From: an uncultured Hyphomicrobiales bacterium
Lineage (GTDB): Bacteria; Pseudomonadota; Alphaproteobacteria; Rhizobiales; Beijerinckiaceae
DNA length: 64,000 bases
NCBI GenBank assembly: GCA_903861645.1
Contig: CAIOVE010000085.1
Span: 49,358 to 113,357 of the forward strand
Direction of reading: 5' to 3'
The position numbers and the translations under genes were made by a program. Below, piece after piece: positions 10,729 to 18,989 of this stretch (its first letter is position 1; each line of letters opens with the position of its first letter). The notes beneath the pieces were generated by a model that was not told the DNA's origin, did no database searches, and was given only the letters and a program-made list of their open reading frames with translations.

Positions 10729-11211
10729 TCAGTTCATCAGGCGCTTGAGGTCGGCGATGCCCTGCTCGACCAGATTGCTGGCGCCCGACTGGCCCTTGAG
10801 CACGATCTCGGCGGCGCGCGTGGCGGCGTCGGCCGCCGCGGAGCGCACCAGCGCTGTCGCCTGCGATTCGGCGAGCGCGATCTTGGCGTCGGCCTGCTTG
10901 CGGCGACGCTCGATGTAATCGGCCATGCGCTCGGCGTTTTCCTTGGCCATGGCCTCGGCTTCCGCCCGCGCGTGGGCGACCAGCGCGGCGGCCTCGACCT
11001 CGGCGTCGGCGGCTTTCTTCTTGAACGAGGCGAGCAAGGCCTCGGCCTCCTCGCACAGGCGACGAGCCTCGGCGAGCTCGCCCTCGATCTTCTTGCCGCG
11101 ACCGTCGAGGGCCTCGGCGACCTTCTTGCCAGCGCCCAGGGCGAGCGCGAGCAGGACGAAGCAGACGAAACCCAGGGCGACGAAAAATTCGGCGTCGAAT
11201 TCGATATGCAT
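10729..11211 (-). CDS. atpF: ATP synthase F0 subunit b
   Basis: Peripheral stalk subunit linking F1 to the membrane. 160 residues: a short N-terminus MHIEFDAEFF, one transmembrane helix (VALGFVCFVLLALALGAGKKV) and a long charged amphipathic helix rich in Ala/Glu/Lys, as expected for b subunits. The conserved transition KVAEALDGRGKKIEGELAEA follows the membrane segment. Last gene of the operon, 12 bp after the b' gene. Alphaproteobacteria use a b/b' heterodimer, so both genes are expected. Confidence 0.93.
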   Translation of the reverse strand: MHIEFDAEFFVALGFVCFVLLALALGAGKKVAEALDGRGKKIEGELAEARRLCEEAEALLASFKKKAADAEVEAAALVAHARAEAEAMAKENAERMADYIERRRKQADAKIALAESQATALVRSAAADAATRAAEIVLKGQSGASNLVEQGIADLKRLMN

Positions 11212-11223
11212 CGGCGCTCTCCG

Positions 11224-11769
11224 TCAGGCCTGTTTCGCGGCGGCGATCGCGCTGGCGATCACGTCCGGCGTGGTCGCCTTGCCCGTCAGCCGCTCGACGA
11301 TCGCGCCAGCGGCGTCGCTGGCGATCGCGTCGACATTGGCCATGGCGCGCGCGGTCGTCTCGGCGATTTGCGCCTCGGCTGTCGCGAGCTTGGCGCCCAG
11401 TTCGGACTCCAGGCTCTTGCGGCTGGCGTCGGACTGCGCGGCGAGCTGGTCGCGCGCCGACTGGGCGAGCGCCTGCGCCTTGGATTTCGCCTCGGCGATG
11501 GACTTGTCGTGGGCGTCGCTCGCGTCCCTCGCCTTGGCCTGCATGGCCGCGGCGGCGTCGAGCTGCTGCCCGATCGAATCCTTGCGTTCCGCCAGAATGG
11601 CGGCGACGCGTGGCAGGGCGACACGCGACATGAGGAAGTACAACGCGCCGAAGGTCAGCGCGAGCCACACGATCTGCGAGGCGAAAGCGTCGGGCTGAAA
11701 TGGCGGAAACGCGCCATGACCACCGCCGCCGTGCCCGGTTTCCGTGTGGGTCGAATGTTCATCGGCCAT
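11224..11769 (-). CDS. atpG: ATP synthase F0 subunit b' (b-prime)
   Basis: Second peripheral-stalk subunit of the alphaproteobacterial and photosynthetic type. 181 residues: an unusual His/Gly-rich N-terminus (HTETGHGGGGHGAFPPF), one transmembrane helix (IVWLALTFGALYFLMS) and a long Ala-rich coiled helix beginning VALPRVAAILAERKDSIGQQLD, a pattern typical of b'. Lies between atpE and atpF on the same strand. The symbol atpG is used for b' in several alphaproteobacterial annotations (atpF2 or atpX in others) and should not be confused with F1 gamma. Confidence 0.92.
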   Translation of the reverse strand: MADEHSTHTETGHGGGGHGAFPPFQPDAFASQIVWLALTFGALYFLMSRVALPRVAAILAERKDSIGQQLDAAAAMQAKARDASDAHDKSIAEAKSKAQALAQSARDQLAAQSDASRKSLESELGAKLATAEAQIAETTARAMANVDAIASDAAGAIVERLTGKATTPDVIASAIAAAKQA

Positions 11770-11831
11770 CGGAAAATCCCCAGCGGAGACGCCGGATGGC
11801 GTCCCCGTCCAAGCCAGTTAAACGCCGGATA

Positions 11832-12059
11832 TCAGACGGCGAACAGGAGCAGCAGCGCGATCAGCAGCGCGAAGATGCCCAGCGCTTCCGTCACGGCGAA
11901 GCCGAGAATGAGGCGACCGAACTGGCCATCGGCGGCGGCCGGGTTGCGCAGCGCGCCACCGAGGAACTGACCGAAGAGGTTGCCAACGCCGACGGCGGCG
12001 GCGCCAATTCCGAGAGCGGCAATGCCAGCGCCGATGAGCTTGGCGGCAGAAGCGTCCAT
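11832..12059 (-). CDS. atpE: ATP synthase F0 subunit c
   Basis: Proteolipid subunit of the rotating c-ring, 75 residues. Two transmembrane helices joined by a polar loop ([16 protein letters not shown]). The proton-binding carboxylate is the Glu in [14 protein letters not shown]. The start at 12059 ([12 protein letters not shown]) is chosen because AAGGAA lies just before it and the product length matches the family; longer in-frame versions would extend 39 residues into non-coding sequence. Lies between atpB and atpG. Confidence 0.97.
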   Translation of the reverse strand: MDASAAKLIGAGIAALGIGAAAVGVGNLFGQFLGGALRNPAAADGQFGRLILGFAVTEALGIFALLIALLLLFAV

Positions 12060-12117
12060 GATGTGTTCCTTCGTTCTCTTGAGTTGGTGAAAGGCGTGCG
12101 GTGAATGAACCGGCCGA

Positions 12118-12858
12118 TCAGTGGCCGGGGTGAAGGGCGTCGTTGAGATACATGCAGGTGAGAATCGCGAAGACATAGGCCTGCAGGAAGGCGACGAGCA
12201 TTTCCAGCGCCATCAGGCAGACCGTCATCAGGAACGGCAGCGGCGAGATCGCCGCCCAGCCGCCGGCGCCGAGCAGCATGACGACGAAGCCGCCAAACAC
12301 CTTCAGCGTGATGTGGCCCGCCAGCATGTTGGCGAACAAACGGATGGATTGGCTGACCGGGCGCGACAGGAACGAGATGATCTCGATCGCCACGACGACG
12401 GGCAGCACCGCCTTCGGCACGCCCGACGGCACGAACAGATGCAGGAAATGCAGGCCGTTGGTCGCGAAGCCCGCGATGATGACGGTCGCGAACACGATCA
12501 GCGCCAGCGTGATGGTGATGATGATGTGGCTGGTGACCGTGAAGGTGTAGGGAATCAACCCGACGAAGTTGCAGATCAGGATGAACATGAAGAGCGAGAA
12601 CACCAGCGGGAAGAACTTCATCCCGCTTTCGCCGGCCGCCTCGCGGACCATGTTGGCGATGAATTCATAGATGATCTCGGCCAGCGACTGCAGGCGGCCG
12701 GGGACCATCGCCCTGGGATTGACGAAAACAATCATCAGCAAGGCGACGATCAGCACCGCGACCACCATGTAGGCGGACGAGTTGGTGAACGAGATGTCGC
12801 GCCCGAAGACCTGCAACGGGATCAGCTTGGAGATGTTAAACTGATGGATGGGATCCAT
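12118..12858 (-). CDS. atpB: ATP synthase F0 subunit a
   Basis: Stator subunit that forms the proton half-channels beside the c-ring. 246 residues with five or six membrane helices. The essential Arg is in [15 protein letters not shown], and the C-terminal helix [20 protein letters not shown] is diagnostic. The N-terminus [15 protein letters not shown] is the usual alphaproteobacterial form. Second gene of the F0 operon, 104 bp after atpI and 58 bp before atpE. Confidence 0.97.
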   Translation of the reverse strand: MDPIHQFNISKLIPLQVFGRDISFTNSSAYMVVAVLIVALLMIVFVNPRAMVPGRLQSLAEIIYEFIANMVREAAGESGMKFFPLVFSLFMFILICNFVGLIPYTFTVTSHIIITITLALIVFATVIIAGFATNGLHFLHLFVPSGVPKAVLPVVVAIEIISFLSRPVSQSIRLFANMLAGHITLKVFGGFVVMLLGAGGWAAISPLPFLMTVCLMALEMLVAFLQAYVFAILTCMYLNDALHPGH

Positions 12859-12962
12859 TCCCGTTCCGCCTTCCGTCTTCCTTCAAAGCATTCGCGCGCC
12901 GCGTGTCGCCCACGGAGCGCCTGATTGTCAAGGTCTCGTATCGCGGGACCTAACGTCGCGGC

Positions 12963-13337
12963 CTATTTTCCCTTCGTCAGAAGCGCCGTCCGGATCAGAT
13001 TCCAGAAGGCGCCGGCGACGCCGAGCCCGAAAAACAGAATCAACAGCCATGGCCGGGTGCCCAGCCATTTGTCGAGTTGCCAGCCGATGAACCCGCCCAC
13101 GAGCACGCCCGCGACAAGCTCAGAAGCCGCCCGCATGCCCGCCGCCAGGGCGCCGCCGGATTCCTTGCGGTCTCCGCCCGAGGGCCCCGACTCCGCCGGC
13201 GGCGGAGGCCGCCGGGCGTCGAGCGCGCTGGACAACCCCTCAAGGCGAGCGCGCAGGGCGTCCGCCTCGGATTCGTCCGGCGCTTTATCGCTCTCGTTGC
13301 CGGCCACGCCATTCTCCTTGATCGCGCTCGAGGGCAT
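12963..13337 (-). CDS. atpI: ATP synthase subunit I (AtpI/AtpQ-type accessory protein)
   Basis: Small membrane protein encoded at the head of F0 operons, thought to help assemble the c-ring or to supply Mg. 124 residues: a long charged Pro-rich N-terminus (about residues 1-55), then AAGMRAASELVAGVLVGGFIGWQLDKWLGTRPWLLILFF with two transmembrane helices and the tail FWNLIRTALL. The ELVAGVLVGGFIGWQLDKWLGT block is the family hallmark. First gene of atpI-atpB-atpE-atpG-atpF. The F1 genes are not in the window, matching the split F0/F1 arrangement of alphaproteobacteria. Confidence 0.92.
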   Translation of the reverse strand: MPSSAIKENGVAGNESDKAPDESEADALRARLEGLSSALDARRPPPPAESGPSGGDRKESGGALAAGMRAASELVAGVLVGGFIGWQLDKWLGTRPWLLILFFGLGVAGAFWNLIRTALLTKGK

Positions 13338-13500
13338 GACCCTGACGGGCCAAACCCCGCCACGCGCGGTTCAGTGTCGAAAGACGCCGAATATCGAAAA
13401 CAAGGGCGCATCCACGGCCTGAGAAGCCGGCGAACAATCCGGCCGTCAACCCCGCGGAACGGCGGGACCATATGGACGGAGGCCCCACGTGTCAAGAAAC

Positions 13501-13560
13501 GGCGAATATTTCATATCATATTGATATTTCGTTATTTTTATATCTTTTCAAGTCCCTTTG
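13501..13560. promoter_or_regulatory. AT-rich island upstream of the F0 operon
   Basis: This 60-base stretch is strikingly AT-rich in otherwise GC-rich DNA and contains an inverted repeat ATATCA-TAT-TGATAT at 13513-13527. On the minus strand it has TTGAAA followed 17 bases later by AATATC, a possible promoter for atpI, about 165-220 bases upstream of the start. It also lies downstream of the minus-strand outer-membrane gene, so it may instead help end that transcript. Promoter assignment is an inference. Confidence 0.4.
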
Positions 13561-13586
13561 ACGAAGGTAGCAGAGCGGGCGCGCGG

Positions 13587-14510
13587 CTAGAACTGCACCG
13601 CGAGCTTGAGGCGACCGACCGATCGTTCGAAATTGTCGAGGTCAAGGCCAAGTCCGGGCGTCGCGCTGGCGCGCCCCCAAAGCTGCGGCTGCCATGTGAC
13701 GTTGACGGCCACCCTGTCGTTGATTTTCCACAGCAGCGTCGGGCCCACGAACAGGGATTGGCCCATGAGCTTGTCGGGCGCGATGCGCGCGTATTGGGCG
13801 AAATAGCGGGCCTCGGCCCCGAGGAACCAGCCGGGCGAGAACTGCCACGACAGGGCGGTCGAGGCGAGAATCGACGAATTGATGAGCCGATTGCCGGGCG
13901 TCAGGGGATCATCGGCCCATTGCGGGCTCCAGATCAGGTTGGCCGCCCAAAAAAGCTGTTCCGGCACGACAACCCTGTCGACGAAGAGCTTGGCGGCGAA
14001 GCCGAAGTTTTGTGACCGAAATCCCGACTCCGGGTCGATGCGCCCCCAGCGCGGCTCGATGGTGGCGGTGACGGCGAAGGGGTTGGTCTCGGACCGGGTC
14101 AGCAGCTTGTGCGCGATTTCAGTTGAAAACCCGTCGAACTCGAAGGCGTTCCTGTTGGGCAGGATCGCGACATCGCGAATCCGGTTGACCGCGAGGAATG
14201 GAGAGGCGGCGATCCACCAGTCCTCGTTGATGGTGTAGCTGAACTCGTATTTCGAATTCAGCGCGCCATAGGCGCCGACGCGCTTGCCAAGCCGGAAGTC
14301 GTTTTCATTGACGAACATCCGGTCGCCCGGCTTGCCGAGATCGGTGGGCGAGGTGAAGCCAAAGATATCGTCGCCCGGCACATCCGGCACGGATACTTCT
14401 CGCGACGGCGCGTTCTTCGCGGCGGGATCGGCGGCGCGGGCCGCGCCACCCGCGAGGACAAGCGCGAGCGCCAGCGGGCCAAGCCGAAATGGATTCGCAA
14501 TTCTAGCCAT
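13587..14510 (-). CDS. Probable outer-membrane beta-barrel protein
   Basis: About 307 residues. A signal peptide (ARIANPFRLGPLALALVLAGGAARAAD) is followed by alternating hydrophobic and polar strands with many aromatic residues and a C-terminal Phe (RLKLAVQF), the usual end of an outer-membrane barrel. Recognisable strand pairs include YEFSYTINEDWWIAASPF, AVTATIEPRWGRID and FVGPTLLWKINDRVAVNVTWQPQLWG. It resembles proteins annotated only as hypothetical or transporter-like barrels; I cannot name a family. Two adjacent ATG codons are possible; the second is better placed behind GGAGG (spacing 4). Single gene between the F0 operon and the ABC importer pair. Confidence 0.7.
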   Translation of the reverse strand: MARIANPFRLGPLALALVLAGGAARAADPAAKNAPSREVSVPDVPGDDIFGFTSPTDLGKPGDRMFVNENDFRLGKRVGAYGALNSKYEFSYTINEDWWIAASPFLAVNRIRDVAILPNRNAFEFDGFSTEIAHKLLTRSETNPFAVTATIEPRWGRIDPESGFRSQNFGFAAKLFVDRVVVPEQLFWAANLIWSPQWADDPLTPGNRLINSSILASTALSWQFSPGWFLGAEARYFAQYARIAPDKLMGQSLFVGPTLLWKINDRVAVNVTWQPQLWGRASATPGLGLDLDNFERSVGRLKLAVQF

Positions 14511-14538
14511 CATGCCTCCGGGACTCTCGCGGCCCCTC

Positions 14539-15309
14539 TCAAATAACCCAGTTATCGCGCGCCTCCGCCGCCTCGGCGGTGATCGCCTCCTTGATCGCCC
14601 CGGCCACTTCCTGAATGGCGAGCGATCCGCGCGCGCGCGGGCGGACGATATCGATCGTTCTTGACGATCTTACTTCACCCGGCTTGCCGCCAAGCGCGAC
14701 CACGCGATCGGCGAGATAGACGGCCTCCTCGATATCGTGCGTGACGAACAGGATCGTCTTGCCGGTCTCCGCCCTGATTCGCAATAACTCGTCCTGCAGG
14801 GTCTCGCGGGTGGCGACATCAAGCGCGCTGAACGGCTCGTCCATCAGCAGAATCGCCGGGTCGACGGCCAACGCGCGGGCCAACGCCACGCGCTGGCGCT
14901 GCCCGCCCGATAGCTGATGGGGCCAGCGCTCGGCCATGTCGCGCAGGCCGACGAGCGCGAGGGCGCGCAAGGCGCGATCCCGTCGCGCGGCCCGGTCGAG
15001 CGGCAGTTTTTCCAGCCCAAAGCAGACATTCGACAGAACGCGGCGCCAGGGCAAAAGCCGCGCGTCCTGAAACACCATGGCGAGCGTGCATCCGGGCTCG
15101 ATCCGCGCCTCGCCCTCGGTGGGACGCGCGAGACCCATGAGGACGCGCAGCAGGGTCGACTTGCCAACGCCGGACGCGCCGACGATGGCGATGAATTCGC
15201 CGCGGCCAACGTCGAGATCAAGACCGCGCAGAACCTGCGTGCGCTGGCCGTTCCGCTCGAAGGCGAGCGCCAGCCCCTTGATGGCGATGATCGGCGCGGG
15301 CGCGCTCAT
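14539..15309 (-). CDS. ABC transporter ATP-binding protein, nitrate/sulfonate/taurine importer class (SsuB/TauB-like)
   Basis: 256-residue ATPase. Walker A GASGVGKST (residues 44-52), Q-loop VFQDARLLPWR (79-89), signature LSGGQRQRVALARA (133-146), Walker B ILLMDEPFSALD (153-164) and switch His in FVTHDIEEAV (188-197). The QDARLLPW Q-loop and HQLSGGQRQRV arrangement are typical of SsuB/TauB/NrtD. The start at 15309 overlaps the permease stop as ATGA, so the pair is translationally coupled. No cognate NMT1/SsuA-type binding protein is adjacent. Substrate unknown. Confidence 0.9.
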   Translation of the reverse strand: MSAPAPIIAIKGLALAFERNGQRTQVLRGLDLDVGRGEFIAIVGASGVGKSTLLRVLMGLARPTEGEARIEPGCTLAMVFQDARLLPWRRVLSNVCFGLEKLPLDRAARRDRALRALALVGLRDMAERWPHQLSGGQRQRVALARALAVDPAILLMDEPFSALDVATRETLQDELLRIRAETGKTILFVTHDIEEAVYLADRVVALGGKPGEVRSSRTIDIVRPRARGSLAIQEVAGAIKEAITAEAAEARDNWVI

Positions 15310-16055
15310 GGCTTCCATCGCAAGAGCCTCGATTGCGCGAAAACGAAGGCGGCGTCCATGACGCCATAGAGAACCGCCATGGTTAGCATGTAGACGACGA
15401 CGATATCGGTGGCCAAAAGGCTGGACGCCTGCATCATCCGGCTGCCAAGGCCGCTGACGCCCGACAGTTCGGCGGCGACGACGGCCATCCACGCCTGCCC
15501 CAAGGCTGTCCGCAGGCCGACAAGAATGCCGGGCGTCGCGGCCGGCAGCAGCACCTTGGACAGTTTTTCGAGGCCGCCGCGGAAGCCGAACGCGTCTGCG
15601 ACCTCGATGAGATCGCGATCCACGCTCCGGATCGAGGCCTGCGCGGCGAAAAAGACGATCCAGAAGACGCCGATGGAAATGATGAAAACCGCCGCCGCCT
15701 GATCGACGCCGAACCAGATGATGGCGAAAGGCGCCCAGGCGAGATTGGGGATGGGGCGCAACAGGCGCACCACCCAGGCCAGCGCGGCCTCGAGATCGAG
15801 ATACATGCCCGTCAACACGCCCAGGATCGCGCCGAGGCCCGCGCCCCACGCAAAGCCCATGACGTAGTGGCCGAGGCTGAGTCCGACCATCTCGAGCCAG
15901 ACCCCGCTGCCAAATTCGCGCATGAAGGCGGCCGGCAGCGCGCTCGGCGGCGGCAGCAGGGATTGCGACACGACGTTGAGCTTGGGGAACGCCTCCCACA
16001 AGCACAGAAACGCCAGCAAGCCCAGCGCGGACAACAATACGGGGTATCGACGCAA
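15306..16055 (-). CDS. ABC transporter permease, SsuC/TauC-like
   Basis: 249-residue inner-membrane permease with about six helices. Segments such as LWEAFPKLNVVSQSLLPPPSALPAAF, SLGHYVMGFAWGAGLGAILGVLTGM, PIPNLAWAPFAIIWFGVD, the EAA loop in EVADAFGFRGGLEKLSKVLLPAATPGILVGLR and LGQAWMAVVAAE are the family hallmarks of sulfonate/taurine/nitrate permeases. It precedes and overlaps the ATPase gene. The gene upstream on the opposite strand encodes a binding protein of a different (LivJ-like) class, so the partner of this importer may lie elsewhere. Confidence 0.9.
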   Translation of the reverse strand: MRRYPVLLSALGLLAFLCLWEAFPKLNVVSQSLLPPPSALPAAFMREFGSGVWLEMVGLSLGHYVMGFAWGAGLGAILGVLTGMYLDLEAALAWVVRLLRPIPNLAWAPFAIIWFGVDQAAAVFIISIGVFWIVFFAAQASIRSVDRDLIEVADAFGFRGGLEKLSKVLLPAATPGILVGLRTALGQAWMAVVAAELSGVSGLGSRMMQASSLLATDIVVVYMLTMAVLYGVMDAAFVFAQSRLLRWKP

Positions 16056-16199
16056 GCGCGCTCCTTGGGCGACGGACCGGAGCGCGTCTCAAAGCAGGCC
16101 TTCCCGCGCCGGTCAAATCACGGCGGGTTGCCGATCCGGGCGCGGGCGCGCTAGTTTCATGGCGACGCGCGCGGCTGGGCGCGACATCCGGAGGATATC

Positions 16200-17360
16200 A
16201 TGTTCTTTTCCCGCGCGCTGACGGCGGCGCTCGTAACCCTCGCCCTGACCGGGCTTTCGCGGGCCGAGCCCCTGAAGATAGGGATGGTGGTGACCACCTC
16301 GGGCCCCGGCGCCGTCATCGGCCGCGACATGGTCGCCGGGTTCAAGCTCGGCATGAAACACGCCGGCCTCGACGCCGTGCCCGTGATCTACGAGGACGAC
16401 CAGTTCAAGGCCGACGTCGGTCGGCAGGCGGCGACCAAGCTGCTCGAACAGGATCACGCCAACCTCATCACCGGCATGATCTGGTCGAACGTGCTGCTCG
16501 CCAGCGCGAAGCCCGTTCTCGACGCCAACGCGATCCTGATCAGCGCCAACGCGGGCCCTTCGGAACTCGCGGGCAAGCAATGCCATCCGAATTTCTTCGA
16601 TGTCGCCTTCCAGAACGACACGCTGCACGAACCGGGCGGGCAATACGCCCAGAGCAAGGGCTTCAAGCGCGTCGCGCTGATCGCGCCCAACTATCCCGCC
16701 GGCAAGGACGCCCTGCGCGGATTCAAGCGCTTCTTCAAGGGCGAGGTCGCGGCCGAACTCTATCCGGCGACCGACCAGTTCGATTTCGCGGCGGAAATCG
16801 CCCAGATCCGCGCGTCGAAAGCCGACGCGGTCTATTTTTTCTTCGCCGGCGCGCAGGCCATCAACTTCCTCAAGCAATATGATCAGGCGGGCCTGACCAA
16901 GACGCTGCCGCTGATTGGCGCCATTCCCTCGCTCGACTTGATCGCGCGCAGCGGCGTCGGCGCGGGCGCGATTGGCGCGACGGTTCTGACCTATTGGGAC
17001 GACAGCTTCGACAATCCGGTCAACAAGAAGTTCGTCGCCGATTTCGTCGCCAGCGAAAACCGCAAGCCAACCGCCTACGCGGCGACCGCCTACGACACCG
17101 CGAGCCTGATCGCCTCGGCGCTCAAGAAGGTCAATGGCGACGTCGCCAATCGCAAGGCCTTCTCGGCGGCGCTCGCCAGCGCGGACTTCGCCTCGGTCCG
17201 CGGTTCGTTCAGGTTCAACACGAACCACATGCCGATCCAGAATTTCTACGCCGGCCCGATCGTCGCCGATGGCGAGGGCAAGTCGAAAATCGGCGCGCTG
17301 GAACTGGTGCTGAAGGACTACAAGGATACTTTCGCCGAAACCTGCCAGATGGCGAACTGA
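16200..17360 (+). CDS. Periplasmic ligand-binding protein, branched-chain amino acid (LivJ) class
   Basis: 386-residue exported protein: signal peptide (residues 1-22, ending LSRA), then a type-1 periplasmic binding fold starting EPLKIGMVVTTSGPGAVIGRDMVAGFKLGM. Other family segments: VGRQAATKLLEQDHANLITGMIWSN, RVALIAPNYPAGKDALRGFKRFF, and TAYAATAYDTASLIASALKKV. These match Peripla_BP_6 binding proteins for amino acids, aromatic acids or amides. It stands alone on the plus strand, divergent from the SsuBC-like pair by 144 bp; no liv permease genes are adjacent. It may use the shared membrane components of another system. The stop codon is 7 bp from the convergent comM stop. Confidence 0.88.
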   Translation: MFFSRALTAALVTLALTGLSRAEPLKIGMVVTTSGPGAVIGRDMVAGFKLGMKHAGLDAVPVIYEDDQFKADVGRQAATKLLEQDHANLITGMIWSNVLLASAKPVLDANAILISANAGPSELAGKQCHPNFFDVAFQNDTLHEPGGQYAQSKGFKRVALIAPNYPAGKDALRGFKRFFKGEVAAELYPATDQFDFAAEIAQIRASKADAVYFFFAGAQAINFLKQYDQAGLTKTLPLIGAIPSLDLIARSGVGAGAIGATVLTYWDDSFDNPVNKKFVADFVASENRKPTAYAATAYDTASLIASALKKVNGDVANRKAFSAALASADFASVRGSFRFNTNHMPIQNFYAGPIVADGEGKSKIGALELVLKDYKDTFAETCQMAN

Positions 17361-17367
17361 GGAGCCT

Positions 17368-18906
17368 TCACGCGGCGCGGGCGGCGAGCGCCGACTGGCC
17401 GCGATAGCTGAGCGCCTCCGCCAGATGCACGCGGCCAATATCGGCCGCGCCGTCGAGATCGGCCAGCGTTCGCGCCAGCTTGAGCACGCGGTGATAGCCG
17501 CGCGCCGACAGGCGTAGACGCTCGGCGGCCTCGCGCATCAGCGTCGTTCCCGGCCCGTCCAGAACAGCGATCGTTTCAATGACATTGGCCGGCGCGGCGG
17601 CGTTGCACGCGACCCCCGGCAGGCCGAGGGAACGATAGCGCTCGGTTTGCAGGGCTCGGGCGACGGCGACGCGGGCCGCGACCTCGGCCGACCCCTCGGC
17701 GGGCGGCGGCAGGATCAGATCGGCGGCGGTGACGGCGGGAACCTCGATCGACAGATCGAACCGGTCCAGCAAGGGGCCGGACACGCGGGCCTGATAGGTG
17801 GCCATGCAGCGATCGTTGGGCTGGCGACGGCAGGCGTAGCCGGGCTCGGTCGCATGGCCGCAGCGGCAGGGGTTCATGGCCGCGACAAGTTGCACACGCG
17901 CCGGATAAACGACCCGATGGTTGGCGCGAGCGATGATGACCTCGCCGGTCTCCAGCGGCTGGCGCAGGGAATCCAACGCCTGCGGATTGAATTCGGGCAA
18001 TTCATCCAGAAACAGCACGCCATGATGGGCCAACGATACCTCGCCGGGGCGCGCGTGCATACCGCCGCCGACCAGCGCGGCCATGGAGGCGGAATGATGC
18101 GGGGCGCGAAACGGCCGGCGATCCGTCAATTCGCCGCCGGCCAGGGCGCCAGCGACCGAATGGACCATGGAGACTTCCAGCAGCTCGCGCGGGGTGAGCG
18201 CGGGCAGGATGGAGGGCAGGCGCGCGGCAAGCATGGATTTGCCCGAGCCGGGCGGGCCGCTCATCAGCAGGTTGTGGCCGCCGGCGGCGGCGATTTCCAG
18301 CGCCCGCTTGGCGCTCTCCTGCCCCTTGATGTCGCGCAGGTCGGGCTGGCCACTGGCGCCGCGCCGCACGCCCGGCTGGGGCCGGGCCATGACCTGCGTT
18401 CCCTTGAAATGATTGGCGAGCTGGATCAGCGAGCGCGGCGCGAGAATATCGATTTCGGACGACGCCCAGGCGGCCTCCGGACCGCAATCGTAGGGGCAGA
18501 TCAGTCCATGGCCGCGCGCGTTGGCGGCGACCGCGGCGGGCAGCGCCCCGGCGACCGGTGTGATCGTGCCATCGAGCGCCAGTTCGCCGATGATCGTGTA
18601 GCCTTCGAGCGCGTCGGCCGGGATGGCGCCAATGGCGGCCATGACGCCGAGCGCGATCGGCAGATCATAATGGCTGCCTTCCTTGGGCACGTCGGCGGGC
18701 GCGAGGTTTACGGTGATCCGTCGCGCCGGCAGGGCCAGCCCGCTCGCCACGAGCGCCGAGCGCACCCGCTCGCGGGATTCGCCCACGGCCTTATCGGCCA
18801 GTCCGACGAGCGTGAATTTCACGTCGCCGTTGGAAATCTGCACCTGCACGTCGATTGGCCGGGCGTCGATGCCCTCAAACGCCAATGTCGCCACTCGCAC
18901 GACCAT
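17368..18906 (-). CDS. comM: YifB/ComM-family AAA+ ATPase (Mg-chelatase-like)
   Basis: 512 residues. N-terminal ChlI-like/Lon-protease-like domain with VRVATLAFEGIDARPIDVQVQISNG and LPARRITVNLAPADVPKEGSHYDLPIA; central Mg-chelatase AAA+ domain with Walker A GPPGSGKS and Walker B-like GVLFLDELPEF; a Cys-rich loop CRCGHATEPGYACRR; and the C-terminal domain ending LSARGYHRVLKLARTLADLDG. In naturally competent bacteria ComM is a branch-migration helicase that integrates transforming DNA; homologues are broadly kept in non-competent species. ATG 18906 is preferred over GTG 18921 because GGGGGAGAG lies between them. Single gene. Confidence 0.95.
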   Translation of the reverse strand: MVVRVATLAFEGIDARPIDVQVQISNGDVKFTLVGLADKAVGESRERVRSALVASGLALPARRITVNLAPADVPKEGSHYDLPIALGVMAAIGAIPADALEGYTIIGELALDGTITPVAGALPAAVAANARGHGLICPYDCGPEAAWASSEIDILAPRSLIQLANHFKGTQVMARPQPGVRRGASGQPDLRDIKGQESAKRALEIAAAGGHNLLMSGPPGSGKSMLAARLPSILPALTPRELLEVSMVHSVAGALAGGELTDRRPFRAPHHSASMAALVGGGMHARPGEVSLAHHGVLFLDELPEFNPQALDSLRQPLETGEVIIARANHRVVYPARVQLVAAMNPCRCGHATEPGYACRRQPNDRCMATYQARVSGPLLDRFDLSIEVPAVTAADLILPPPAEGSAEVAARVAVARALQTERYRSLGLPGVACNAAAPANVIETIAVLDGPGTTLMREAAERLRLSARGYHRVLKLARTLADLDGAADIGRVHLAEALSYRGQSALAARAA

Positions 18907-18989
18907 GGAACTCTCCCCCACGCCGAGCCAAGGCTAACCCGGCGCTGAGGACAAGGCAAGAACATAAAATGAACTTTCGTTCCTTTTGG

